Source: Tricholoma matsutake
Lineage: Eukaryota > Basidiomycota > Agaricomycetes > Agaricales > Tricholomataceae
Length of the DNA: 64,000 bases
Direction of reading: 5' to 3'
Assembly (NCBI GenBank): GCA_026075535.2
Contig: AP026546.1
Coordinates: 2,294,001-2,358,000, forward strand
In this document: positions 32,787 through 44,518 of the stretch, in pieces
How positions within the stretch are numbered: the stretch's first letter is position 1
Layout: every line of letters starts with the position of its first letter
Program-made: the position numbers and the translations under genes
Notes under the pieces: generated by a model
Seen by the model: only the letters and a program-made list of their open reading frames with translations
Told to the model about the DNA's origin: nothing
Database searches by the model: none

Positions 32787-35250
32787 TTGCTGCTAGACGA
32801 AGAGTTTATTAAAGTCTATAGGCATGGCATTGTCTTGACCTGTGCTGATGGCATCCTGCAACACATTTTCCTGCATATTTTCATGTACTCAGCTGACTTC
32901 CCTGAAAAGTAAGCCCATAAACAGCCCTGCTGTGAGTGACATTCACTGATGGTCATCAGGGTGCGATTAGGCACTATGCACAACAAGGGTGACCGCATAT
33001 GTCCCTGGTGCACAATTCCCACTGCCAATTTTGATAAATTGGGGCTTAAAGTGGATACAACAGGATGTGTTGCTTGAGCACGACACTATTCTGAGTTTCA
33101 GGTAAATAGGGCTCATGATAGTATTTATTCATACAGATCCCTGGTGAATCACACAGGAATTGAATGCATGCTCAAACCAATGTCTTTGGTGCCAACTGTA
33201 GTACATTATCAGGACTAGTCCCTGTTGCTTGAACTAAGAATTTCTTTGTTAGAACACATTTGCAGAGAGGCTGGGGCCCTTTGGGTTCAACCCTTACCCC
33301 ATGCTAGTGGTGGATTTGATGCATGAGTTTGAGTTAGGGGTCTGGAAGGGCACATTCATGCATATCATTTGGGTTCTATATGCAGTGCCAGGGGGAGGTG
33401 CAGTGGTGGAATTGAATAAAAGGCAGGCCCAGGAAGCCATCTGCTCTGCCCATACTGAAGTTGTAAACAGATTCTGTCTGATACTGGCCTTTGGGTCTGA
33501 TTTTCAGCACTTCTCCAACAATGTTTCTGGGATGAAAGAACTTGCTGCTCAAGATTTTGAGGATTTACTTCAGGTTCCTTGAATCAGTTTCTACTGTGTT
33601 GCAGAAGCTGACATGTTTGAAATCCCAGAACATGATACCAGCCATTGAGGGTCTACTTCCTGAACCTCACAATTGCAAACTCACCACTCTACTCTTCCGA
33701 CTGGCTGAGTGGCATACCCTTGCCAAGCTTTGGATGCACACAGAACTAACCCTTAGTCATCTGCACCAGTCCACAGGTGTCATTGGAAAGGAGTTACGGT
33801 CATTTGCAGCGTGGACTTGAGCATTCAAGATGGTTGAACTTCCAGGAGAGTGTGCCAGCCGAGATCATCACAAATGTAGGAAGGCAGCTTCCAAAACAGC
33901 TCCTCAACCAGTGCCCTTGAACCAAGCCACATCAACTGGAGGGCACCAGCCAAGGGTCGTAGAAAGACCCCCAGGTGGTGCTGCAGGTCAGAACAAGTCA
34001 GTAATTCAGAGTACCTCCACCAGCACTGCCTTAGGCCAGAAGTCAGAAGCTCTGTCACATCTGAATGCATCTGCAAGCTCAAGAGCTAAACCAAAGGCAA
34101 AACTTTTTAGTTTACTCACTTATAAGCTGCATGCGCTAGGTGACTACATGTGGACCATACAACTATTTGGGACAACAGATTCATATTCTACTCAAATCGT
34201 GAGGTCTCAACTTTATTCTGAGGGGGCAGACTAACCTGGCCTTATGCAGGGGGAGCTGGCACATCGCCTAGTCAAATGCCTCTATCAGTGGACCAACAAG
34301 AGAAATGCAATATGACAAATCACAAAGCATGAAAGACACCACACCAGACTACACCTTGCCAAAGAGGCAGCTACTTCTCCTCAAAGGTGGCACTCCCACC
34401 ATGTTGCCTTCTCTGCAAGTGATCCACTGCCACCCAGCAAGATTGACCTTCATCATCACATGAGCAACTATACAAACTTCTCACATCACCTTTTAAGTTT
34501 TGTACACCAACCACCAAACGATCCTGCTAAAAGGGTACCCAATTCCACCCCACAAAGTACTTTAGGACTCATGCCTGCCCTTAGAACTTCATTCCAAGGC
34601 TTAAAGATCATCTTCTGACCTGCCTTACTGACCAAGAATTTGATAGTGATGAGGCTCAGTATTCTGATGAAGACCATCACACAGTCAGAATAGTTGGGGA
34701 CAAGATATATTCTGTGAAGGTTCTTTGCATTAACTACACCACATACAACATCTGTCATGATCAGGATTCGATGAATCCCCATACCCACTGTGATGTTATG
34801 GTCCTTTCTGCAGAAACAGGTCCAAAAGCTCACCCATACTGGTACAACTGCATTCTTGGTGTTTTCCATGCCAAAGTGATATACAGCAGACCGAAAGCCT
34901 GAAATTGCTCTATTCAACACATGGAATTTCTTTGGGTTCAATGGTTTGGCACTGAACCTGGTTATCATTGGGGCTTCAAGTCAGCACTACTCCCAAAGAT
35001 AGGCTTTGTGCCTGAAAGTGATGGCAATGCATTTGGGTTCCTGGATCCATCACTTATTCTTAGAGGTTGCCACCTTGTCCCATGCTTTTCTGATGGCTGC
35101 ACTTCACAACTACTACAATGCCCACAGCAACATGCCAGCTAAATGAAGTTGATGATTGGGCAACACACTATGTGATGATGTACGTTACACCTGCTGGCCC
35201 CTGCACTGTGAAATGCTAATGTTGGTTAGGTTTGTGGATAGGGATATGTT
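32787..35250 (+). pseudogene. Plavaka/KDZ-type transposase, main part
   Basis: Belongs to a DDE-type transposase family abundant in Agaricomycetes; the exact name is tentative. The first recognisable segment is EEFIKVYRHGIVLTCADG, then FMYSADFPEK. Introns at 32909-32959 and 33102-33156 have GT..AG ends and proper length. After a frame change come FGFNPYPMLVVDLMHEFELGVWKG (33256 on) and MKELAAQDFEDLLQ, then several frames with GLLPEPHNCKLTTLLF. The C-terminal domain (VMVLSAETGPKAHPYW; GFKSALLPKIGFVPESDGNA) runs to VDRDMFM at 35250. There it is cut by the gypsy element. Many stops and frameshifts make it a relic. The 5' start is not visible. Confidence 0.7.
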
Positions 35251-35255
35251 CATGA

Positions 35256-35955
35256 TGTTACAATTTTCCTTGTAACTCATGGAACCTGACCAACCCAACA
35301 CACCCAACACACCTGACAATCCCCTCCAGACAGGAGGCACTCCCTGATTCATGCCCAAGGCATGCCCTTGACACCAGACATACACACAACACATGTTGAT
35401 GACATGCATTCAATCCCCTTCCTGTGGAAGGCACCCTTGATGCATGATGACTCCATGCACCCGAACCCACTCCCCCACCTGCTGTGATACAGCAGCCCCT
35501 TGACATGAGGTCTGTGATGTTGGACTCTCATGATTGACATGCTGCGCCACAGCACTCCATGACATCAGATGCCTCATGCAAGGCATGAGGCTTATTGTTT
35601 CTATTCTTACTTGATACACATCTACCCTTCCAATTGGATGGTAGGGACCTCCCTCCTAGTATAAGTACTGCGACTTGTAGTAGGGATGTCCTTAGTTTAG
35701 ATCTAGGCAATCTACAGTCTTAACTCATAACTCATGAACTTACTCAAAACTACTAAGGAAGCCCCTCAGTATGTGAACTCACTCGAAGCCCCTTAGTGCA
35801 TAAACCCTGACAACTCTATGCAGAAGGCCTGCTAGAGTGTACTATCCATCTTATGCCAGACACTCTGAGTAAGACCAGTGCTGAACAACTCATTGAGGAA
35901 GCACCTCATTGAACGACATCGACTAGATCAAGTAGTTGAGGCTTTGCCCTTAACA
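35256..35955 (+). repeat. 5' LTR of the Tf1-like gypsy
   Basis: A 700-bp repeat, TG...CA ended, closely similar to 44519-45221. The differences are largely CG in the 3' copy against TG or CA here, plus a 6-bp indel near 35300. A TATA-like TATAAGTA lies at 35660, about 33 bp before the putative start of the R region. Confidence 0.93.
35660..35704 (+). promoter_or_regulatory. LTR promoter and putative self-primer
   Basis: TATAAGTA at 35660-35667 is followed after about 25 bases by TAGTTTAGATCT at 35693-35704. That 12-mer is the exact reverse complement of AGATCTAAACTA at 35958-35969, just inside the 5' LTR. If transcription starts near 35690, the RNA 5' end could fold onto the primer-binding site, as in Tf1. 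The same sequence is present in the 3' LTR near 44935. Confidence 0.65.
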
Positions 35956-36271
35956 TAAGATCTAAACTATCTGCTAGCCCACCTACCTAGGTGTAGGCAA
36001 TACATCTCGAAACACACCACAGTGACCTGGGTCTAGACAAACCCCAGACCGACCACCAAGAGAAGCAGAACCACAGACAGGTTCATCTTGGTACCGATAC
36101 AATGGAAGACTAGTCTGTTACTCGACCCCAGCACAGTGTTGGTTTTACAGATCAACCAAAAGACAAAGAGGAGATTACCTCACCGACAAAGACTTCAAAC
36201 AACCACCCACACACTCACCCAAAACATCCACCCACTTCCTAACAGACGAAATTGATGACCTCTATAATGAG
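35956..36271 (+). other. Gypsy leader with primer-binding site
   Basis: Untranslated leader between LTR and gag. The primer-binding site AGATCTAAACTA is at 35958-35969, 2 bases after the LTR, and it is complementary to the LTR sequence at 35693-35704. It does not look like the 3' end complement of a common initiator tRNA. No gene is present. Confidence 0.6.
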
Positions 36272-37159
36272 ATGTCCGAACCCGCTGCAACCACACCCAT
36301 GATGTCTGCAAAGGACATTCGAATCCGATCACCCACAGACTTCTCAGGAGAGCAGACCAAGCCCACCAAGTTCCTGCAGGAGATAGACCTCTACCTTCGA
36401 ATCAATGACCAGGTCTATGACACGAACAACAAGAAGATTATCTTCACACTGTCCTTCATGAATGGAGGGACAGCAGCTTCCTGGGTGCAGGCATTTGTCA
36501 ACCAACACCAATCCAAGGGACTCGGAGAATACGCAGACTTCAGGCAGAAGGTCCTAGAGGCCTTCTCACCAATCAACAATGCCAGAATGGCAAAGACAGA
36601 GATTAAGAATCTCAAACAAGGTTCAGGGAACCTCAAAGAATATGTGGCAAGTTTCCGCATCCTGAAAGACAGGATGGGAATCACTGAAGATGCAGCCATG
36701 ATCGTGTACTTCATGGATGGACTGCACCCCAAATTTCTGAAGAGGGTACACACTATGGAAATGGTACCCAACACTCTCGAAGGCTGGATAAAAGCAGCTT
36801 CAAAATATGAAGGCCAATGGAAACAGGCCATGGCAATCCTGGGAAAGACCAGGCAGAACGAGAAGACAAAAGAAATGATGAAGAAAGGACAGCCCTCTCT
36901 TGACATCAACTGACTGATGAACCAAGAATGCATGGAACACCTCCAAAAGGGATTGTGTTTCATCTGCCACCAACCAGGACACTGATCATCTGACCACAAG
37001 GATGGAAAGAACCCCACCCAGATGGGGTCAGCACCCCCTCCTTACCAAAACCGCTTCACCCAGAAAAATTCTGGGGTGGACACCTACCAGACGATCCACA
37101 CGATGCTGGACAAGCTGGACAAAGAAGAAAAAGAAGAAAAAGAATGAGCGAGGTCTTTA
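36272..37159 (+). pseudogene. Gypsy gag
   Basis: An open segment of 213 codons from ATG 36272 encodes a retrotransposon gag capsid (FSGEQTKPTKFLQEIDLYL; WVQAFVNQH; LKQGSGNLKEYVASFRILKDR; YFMDGLHPKFLKRV). After a TGA at 36911 the frame continues to a zinc-knuckle-like CFICHQPGH followed by another TGA where Arg is expected. It then runs on to a Lys/Glu-rich stretch near 37110-37140. The CACTG-ended element cuts it at 37159. The frame resumes at 39154 when one 3-bp target copy is dropped. Gag forms the virus-like particle that packages the RNA. Confidence 0.87.
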
Positions 37160-37767
37160 CACTGCCCCATATGTTCTGCGTGGATCCATGCAGAATTGTG
37201 TGGACTCCGCACGGATCTGCATGGACTCCGTATAGATTTACATCCCATCTAATGAACAGTTTTAGTTATGCAACAGGGGCAGACAGTCCGCATGGATCCA
37301 CATGGACTAGCTCAGATTCCACACTTTTTACTCGGATTCCATGGATTTCGGCCATCCGCATCTGAGATCAGACAGCAAGTACGAGAAAAGACCAGCAAGG
37401 ACAGTCTGCATGCATCCAAGCAGACCATTTGAGCTTAGCAAAATAATGTCATGAATGGTGTTTGAACTCGGAGCCTCATGGTTAACTAATAAGTACAGAT
37501 GCACATTACTGTTACACTATGCAGCCATTATTGTTTGGAGCCATTGATGCAACTACATATGACTGTTTGGCTTTGTATGACAAAGCACACAGCTGCGTCA
37601 TCAACATTGCCAGCTCATCACTCACCACCACCACCATCGACGATGACCACACCGCCACCTCACTCCCTCCCTCCTTCCCTCTCTACCACCACCATCACCT
37701 CCACCCACTCCCAGCCCCATTCCACGGCCATGAAGAGCTGCCAACAAGCCGACCAGAAGCAACATGG

Positions 37768-38171
37768 GCCCAAACGATGCAATTGCGTCGTTTGGGCTGT
37801 AGGTAATTTTTTTTATTTGTTTCTTCTTTTTATCAACTAACTAATTGTTGTCTTTGTTTTTAGGTTCTAATCTACAGGTAACGACAGATGACAATGCAGG
37901 CCCAAACGACGCAATTGCATCATTTGGGCCATAGGTAATTTTTATTTATTTGTTTCTTCTTTTTATCAATTAACTAATTGTTTTCTTTGTTTTTTGAGTT
38001 CTAATCTACAGGTAACAACTCCATGGCCACAAAGAGCTGCAAACAAGCCGACCAGAAGCAACATGGGCTGTAGGTAATTTTTTTATATTCATTTCTTCTT
38101 TTTCTCAACTAACTAATTGTTTTCTTTGTTTTTTAGGTTCTAATCTACAGGTAACAACAGATGACAATGCA
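37768..38171 (+). repeat. Three tandem units that resemble an intron
   Basis: Three copies of about 130-170 bp. Each contains GTAGGTAATTTT at its start, a branch-site-like CAACTAACTAATTG, a T-rich tract ending TTTTTAG or similar, then GGTTCTAATCTACAG and GTAAC. Units 1 and 2 begin with a 28-bp near-palindrome starting CCCAAACGA and centred on CAATTG. The donor, branch and acceptor pattern is typical of a fungal intron. Whether it is spliced is unknown. Confidence 0.65.
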
Positions 38172-38334
38172 GGACGATGCAAACCCCCCCAAAACAGACG
38201 AAAATGAGCACCAGGGCCCCACCACGACCACCCATGGCAACGGATGACACACCACCTGCCCCCAGCCCCACGACACCAATGAAACCGACGCCAACCACAG
38301 AATGACACACCACCCACCATCCACCCCACAAGGA

Positions 38335-38790
38335 CACACCACCCACCTCCAGCCTCGCGAGCCACTGCTCATGGGGTGGATGGTGGGTAGAATGATGACG
38401 AGGGGGATGGGAGATGAGAGGAAAGGGAGACGAAGGGGGAGGGGGAGGGAGACGACGAGGGAGATGGGACAGGAGATGACAGCACACCACCCACCTCCAG
38501 CCTCGCAAGCCACTGCTCATGGGGTGGATGGTGGGTGGAATGATGATGAGGGGGATGGGAGACGAGAGGAAAGGGAGACAAAGGGGGAGGGGGAGGGAGA
38601 CAACGAGGGAGATGGGACAGGAGACGACAGCACACCACCCACCCCCAGCCTCACGAGCAACTGCTCATGGGGTGGATCGTGGGTGGAACAACGACGAGGA
38701 AGGGGGGTGCGTACAGACCAACGGGGAATGGTGAGGGGGGACAAGAGGGGGCCACAAGGGAGGGCTGATGATGAATGCACCCGCCCCTGC
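38335..38790. repeat. 148-bp minisatellite, three copies, G-rich strand
   Basis: Units start near 38335, 38483 and 38631 with CACACCACCCACC and AGCCTCGCGAGCC. Each of the first two ends in a purine block (GGGGGAGGGGGAGGGAGAC) with G-runs compatible with G-quadruplex formation. Long open frames on both strands here (38140-38805) reflect the repeat and lack of stops, not genes. Confidence 0.8.
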
Positions 38791-39162
38791 CGTCTCGCAT
38801 GCTAGCGAGACAGTGGGTTATTTATTTTATTCTATAGTCTACTGCCCCCCTCTTCGGCAGGGGGGCAACTTTTTTTGTATTTAATACTACCAATAAAATG
38901 TCCCCCGTCATGGGGCATCCTTGTTTTTTTTTGCCATCAACCCATGCCTCAATTCTTTATTTGGGTCACCACATGGTTGGAATCTGTGTGGACTTATGTG
39001 GACTTATGTGGACTCCGCGTGGACTGGGGTGGAGTCCACAGCGAAAGGGGTGTAATTTTTCATTTTGGTCACCAGATGGTTGGACTCTGCATGGAGTCCG
39101 CACAGTCTGCACGGATCCGCACGGATCCGCATGGAACATATGGGGCAGTGTAAATTACTGGA

Positions 39163-40335
39163 ATGAGCCCTCAATCTCATGGAGGAATCGGGTTTTTAGA
39201 ACAGTGGCCTGATACGACGCCAGTCACCACTGTAGTCTCCATAGGATCTGTACTCTTAGCTACTATGAATAGACAATCTATGCACCTGTCTATTTGGGTA
39301 GCTGAGTCAGACAATGGGAAAGACATCACAACAAATGTGCTCCTCAACTCTGGAGCAGGAGGAGTCTTTATTGACTCGAAATTTGTCGAACAAGAAGGTA
39401 TCAAGACATATCCCGTAGGCTACACCATCCAGGCCACAAATGTAGATGGAACCCTGAACAATCAGGGAATGATCAAAAGATATGTGAAAGGGAGGCTCCA
39501 CATGAATGGATGGAGCTACCCAATGGAATACCTAGTTGGTGGACTAGGCAAGGAATCAGTAATCCTGGGCCTGTCATGGCTGTGGGAGGTAAACCTGATC
39601 ATCGACTGGAAGAAGGGAACTCTTGAGTTCTGAGATGAAGAACAATGGGCTCAAATCCAACAAATCTTGGAGAAGACAAGAAGAGCCAAACGGGCCCTCC
39701 CAAACACCCTAAACCTCCCCAAAGTCGACACTGGAAGGGAGGTGCCCAATGACAGAATGGCACAAATTTGAACCATCGTGGCCAAAACAAGAAAGAGGCT
39801 CTCTGAAGAGCAAGAAAGGAGCCTTGCCCGAGCATGATTAGCCATGGCAAAAACAAGAGAAAGGCTTTCCAAAAAGAAAGCAAAAAAACTGGATTCAGCC
39901 CAGAAAGCCATCACAAAGACCAGGACCAGAGGCACTCCTAAAGAAGTTAGGAACCTTGAAGCAGCAAGATGCGCTGTTGCCAAGACCCAAAAGAAAGAAC
40001 AATGGGAAAAGGGCAAACACAATGAGTGTGACACAACACAACAAATCTTACAGAAGTTAAAAGAATTGCTAACCTCCACATGGGAGGAAAGCACTGGCAA
40101 AAGGAGCTCGAAAATGACACCACAAAACAGGACAAACAACCCTCAACAAGAGGCTACCCCGACCCATGATTATAGGACCCCAGATTGCGATACCATCAAC
40201 ACTGAAGTACTTATGCCCAGGGAGACTCCCCATCGAGTAAAGGTCAAAGAGGTACTGGATGAGGAACTACTGGCAGACACAGGCATGGAGATACGAGCAA
40301 CAGGAGAAACCCACGGGATGCGACAGACATCCTGA
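39163..40335 (+). pseudogene. Gypsy protease and linker
   Basis: The retropepsin active site reads LLNSGAGGVFID near 39340, where the family has D-(S/T)-G, so the catalytic Asp is Asn. The codon AAC follows C, consistent with GAC to AAC in a CpG. ESVILGLSWLWEVNLIIDW near 39560 is the downstream conserved part. A Lys/Glu-rich linker (39650-40140) with TGA at 39631, 39769 and near 39837 leads toward the RT. The frame changes near 40330. The protease would cut the Gag-Pol polyprotein but is expected to be inactive here. Confidence 0.82.
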
Positions 40336-41789
40336 TCACATACATATGAGGAGAACTGGTCATTGGCATATTCAAACCACCAGAAGAACCACCCCTGACC
40401 AAGGAACACCAAGGACTGACCCATATGTACACATGGAAAATGAACACAATCTCCAGGCTCACAAGAAGCAAAGACTCCCTGTGATATCTACTCTCAAAAA
40501 GTGCATGGATCAGAGCAAAGACATCCATTTCCCAGTGACTTGCACACAAACAAGATGAGGGAAAAGAGGCCAGCAAGCAGACCCTGGATGACCTACTGCC
40601 ACCAGAATACCAGAAATACAGACAGGTATTTGAAAAAGCCGCATCTGAGCAATTCCTGGAATCGAAACTGTGGGATCATGTGATCAACTTGAAGGAAGGC
40701 TTTGTCCCAAAAGATTGCAAAGTCTACCCACTGACACCAAAAGAGCAAGAGAAACTCAATGAGTTTCTAGACAAAAACCTGGAGAAAGGATACATTTGAC
40801 TGTCGAAATCACCCATGGCATCCCCATTCTTCTTCATGTTGAAGAAGGACTCTGACACTCTATGACCTTGCCAAGACTATTGCTATCTGAACAAAGGAAC
40901 GATCCAGAACAACTACCCCCTGCTGCTGATCGGAGACCTCTTGGACAAGCTGAAAGGAGCAAGATTTTTCACAAAACTTGAGATTCAATGGGGATATCAT
41001 AGTGTATGGATAAAGAAAGGAGATGAGTGGAAGGCAGCATTCAAGACTAACTGAGGGCTGTTTGAGCCAATGGTGATGTTCTTTGGGCTGTGCAACTCAC
41101 CAGTGACATTCCAGGCAATGATGAATGATCTCTTCCGAGATATGATGGATGAAGGATGGCTCATGATCTACATGGATGACATCCTGATCTTCTCAAAGAC
41201 AGAAGAAGAACACTGAATAAGGACCAAAAGGGTCCTCAAATGACTATAACAATGCAACCTCTACCTGAAAATAGAGAAATGCAAGTTCAATGTGCAAGAA
41301 GTTGACTTCTTGGGCATGATCATCAGGCCCAACAAACTTGCAATGGACAACACGAAACTGGCTGGGATCAAAGACTGGCCCACACCAAAGATGGTGAAGG
41401 ATGTAAGATCCTTCCTAGGATTTGGAAACTTCTATTGAAGATTCATCGGACACTTTGCAGATCTGGGCAGACCACTAAATGATTGATGAAGAAGAACCAG
41501 AAGTTTGAATGGATGAATGACTGCCAGCAGTCGTTTGATGCACTGAAAGGGAAATTCAACAAAGCTCCAGTACTGCTGATGCCAGATGCAATGAAACCAT
41601 TCGTGGTGGAGTCTGATGCCTCGAAATTTGTGACAGGTGCAGTACTCAGACAACAGGACACCAATGGAGACTAGCACCCATGCAGTTACATCTCACATTC
41701 TTTCAACAAAGTGGAAAGAAATTATGAGATATATGACAGGGAACTACTGGGAGTAATCTGAGCACTAACCTACAGGGGACACCATCCCT
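40336..41789 (+). pseudogene. Gypsy reverse transcriptase and RNase H
   Basis: In the third frame from about 40336: DLLPPEYQKYRQVFEK, KSPMASPFFFMLKK, ARFFTKLEIQWGY (motif A, where family D is read as E), LFEPMVMFFGLCNSPVTFQ and YMDDILIF (catalytic pair intact, 41170). After [14 protein letters not shown] the frame shifts near 41490 to the RNase H segment ([28 protein letters not shown]). TGA stands for expected Arg in GYI-stop-LSK, TL-stop-PCQ, TN-stop-GLF and FY-stop-RF. The IQWGYHSVWIKKG stretch shows Arg to Gln and Trp. Confidence 0.88.
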
Positions 41790-43477
41790 GTGACAGTACT
41801 GTCTGATCACAAGAACCTGACATACTTCCATCAGGCACAGAAACTGGACCGACAACAGGCTAGATGCATCATCTACTTGTCACAATTTGACCTGAAGCTA
41901 CAGCATGCACCAGGATCACAGATGGTACAATCTGACGCCCTATCAAGGAGAGCAGACCACATAGCCAAAGAAGACACAGATAACAAGGATAAGACCATCC
42001 TCGTAGACAAACTATTTGTAAAAATGATTGATGCTGAACTCCAGGGAGCCCTGGTTTCAGCAATAATGAAGGATGACCTCGTAAATGATGCTTTACAATC
42101 CCTCAAGAACAACAGAACCCCCCCAATCAAGTCTGCATTGGAGGACTGGAAATTTGAAGATGGACTGCTCTTTTTCAAAGACAGATGCTATGTTCCACAA
42201 GATGAGATGCTCCACCGGGCAATCATACAGAAATACCATGACAGCATCATGACAGGGCATCCTGGACAATGGCAGACAATAGAACTGATCTGACAAGACT
42301 ACTGGTGGCCAGGAATGGCCAATTTCATAAAGAAATATGTCGAAGGCTGCACAAAGTGCCAGCAGATGAAGATCAACACACACCCAATGACCCCACCACC
42401 GACACCGATATCATCCAATGCTAGCAGACCATTTGAGCTGGTAATGATGGATTTCATTATGGACCTGCCTGTAATAAATGGATTTGACTCAATCATGGTC
42501 ATGGTAGACCATGGTCTTATGAAAGGGGTAATTTTTATCCCTTGCACAAAGATGATCGATGCACTTGGTGCTACAGACCTTTACCTGTGCCATGTATACA
42601 CAAGATTTGGATTCCCCAGAAGAATCAAATCTGACAGAGACCCTCAATTCACGTCCAAACTCTTCTGAGAACTTGGATGGCTGCTTGGAATCAAGTTATC
42701 CATGAGCACTGCCTATCACCCCCAGACCAATGGAGAAATGGAGCGAGTAAACCTGGAGCTAGAAGTCTACCTCTGCATGTTCTGTTCAAACAAACCAGAA
42801 GATTGGGAATGTTATCTCCCAACAGCAGAATTTGTGCATAACCAAAGATGCACTCCGCAGTAAAACATTCACTGTTTTACTTGATGATGGGATGTCAACC
42901 ACACACTATCCCCACCCCTTACAAAAAGATGAATGTGCTGGCTGCCAAACAGAGAATCCAAGAACTTCTCTCTGTGAGAAGGGAAGCTCTTGCCACACAC
43001 AAACTGGCCAGACAGACTATGGCCGCCCAAACAAAAGGGTGATATGAACCATTCAAGGTTGGAGAGCAAGTATGGCTCGACTCCAAGAACCTGAAGATTG
43101 GCTACCCAACAAGAAAATTGGCACCAAAATGAGAAGGGCCCTTCGTGATTGAAGATGCCCTGTTGAGAACAACATACCGACTGAAACTGCTGCCAAGATG
43201 GAAGATCAACCTGGTCTTCCATGTGGCTTTACTCACACGATACCATGAGAATGACACTCATTGGTGAAACTTCCTGACTCCACCACCCAACCTTGTGGAA
43301 GGAGAAAATGAATATGAGGTGGAAGCAATCATTGCACACAAGAAGCACAGCAAGACATGCCGTTACCTCATAAAATGGGTTGACTACCTGACATCCGAGA
43401 ACACATGGGAACCCAAATCAAACTTGAGAAATGCCCCCAAGATCCTGATGGCATATAAGAAGAGGCACCACCTCTGA
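41790..43477 (+). pseudogene. Gypsy RNase H end, integrase and chromodomain
   Basis: Begins VLSDHKNLTYF and LSRR, then the integrase zinc finger (HRAIIQKYHDSIMTGH ... CTKCQQ). The core has MMDFIMDLP, IKSDRDPQFTSKLF and [14 protein letters not shown], so D, D and E of the catalytic triad are encoded. A frameshift lies near 42850. Then come VGEQVWLDSKNLKI and a chromodomain (EYEVEAIIAHKKH ... YLIKWVDYLTSENTWEP) at 43310-43430, ending with TGA at 43475. TGA replaces Arg at LF-stop-ELG (42666) and PK-stop-EGPF (43130). The chromodomain would steer integration to methylated-histone chromatin. Confidence 0.9.
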
Positions 43478-44518
43478 CGAAAACCCAAAACCCCCCTTTC
43501 CTAACCCCCCACAATGACACCCCTGATACCCACTGGACAATGATTGACCTGAGACCTGTTGAACGTTGATGCCCTTCACGTTCACCCTCACCCCCATTGA
43601 TAAATATGAAAAGAACATGGCAACTGGACAATGAGTCATTGACCAGTCACCAAGAACAAACAGACTGCCAGGGAAACCCTCTTGGGAATGCCCCCATGGA
43701 ATCATATTCTGGTTGATGAGAGATGACTGGGTAAGAAGAGTATCCTCGACTTGCCCAAGATGCTGCCTCTATGCACAGAGAAGCACAAAGATGGATTTAG
43801 GCTGGGTAAAGGCACAATTTGAAGAATGGTGCTTTGAGGGATAGTTGGACAATGACCACTACTTCCCCAAAGAATTCCACCTTGACTGTGATGGCCTAAC
43901 CCCAGGCAGAAGACCACTGGTGGGGATTAACCCATCACTGTGAAGAGACCTTCAGTGGAATACCCACTATGATGAAGAAAGCAGATTTGAGCTGGCAGGG
44001 CAGCTTTTATTTGGATGACATGGAGAACTAGGGATGCTGCTGCATTCTGAATGACACCCCCACACCTTGATACCCCAGACCGCTGGGCACAACTAGAACA
44101 ATAACTGATGGTCTGCAAAGACATTAAACTACCGACTGTCCACAAAGATGTTAAACTACCAATTGTCTGCAAAGATGTTAAACTAGTGACCGTCTGCAGA
44201 GACAATAAACTACCAATCATCTATAAAGATGTAAAACTACAATGATTTCCCTTGATACTGCACAAACCCTACAGACCTCTCCCTTTCCAATGACACCACC
44301 AACTCTTTGACACCACTGCCTAGGGCAGTGTAGGGCAGTGTAGGGCAGCGCCAACAAGAGAAACCCAATCATGGTCCAAGTTTGGACACAAATTATTCCT
44401 CCATTGCACCCCTCGACCCCAACCCACCCACATATCCAGACCAGATGTGATCAGACTGCAGAGGAGAAACAAAGATTTAGGTCAAAGTGTGGAACTTTTG
44501 ACCATAATGAGGGGGTAA
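43478..44518 (+). other. Gypsy 3' untranslated region with short repeats
   Basis: About 1 kb without a credible gene on either strand. Near 44100-44240 five copies of a 30-bp unit (AAACTACCAATTGTCTGCAAAGATGTT type) occur in tandem, and TAGGGCAGTG is repeated three times near 44325. The polypurine tract GAGGGGGTAA abuts the 3' LTR at 44519 and would prime plus-strand synthesis. Confidence 0.7.

Larger units (their letters stand above)
37160..39150. mobile_element. CACTG-ended non-autonomous CACTA-like element
   Basis: A 1991-bp insertion with inverted ends CACTGCCCCATATGTTC and complement. Flanks are TTA (37157-37159) and TAA (39151-39153). Treating these as a decayed 3-bp target duplication restores the gypsy reading frame exactly, which supports CACTA-type integration. 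Subterminal regions (37175-37330 and 38980-39140) are packed with GTGGACTCCGCATGGATCC-like motifs in both orientations, as in transposase binding arrays. The interior has two tandem-repeat blocks and no credible gene. The open frames there are by-products of repeats. Confidence 0.78.

Noticed and set aside
38105..38805. Overlapping long open frames on both strands
   Set aside because: They arise from the stop-poor 148-bp minisatellite; peptides are low complexity and repeat with the DNA.
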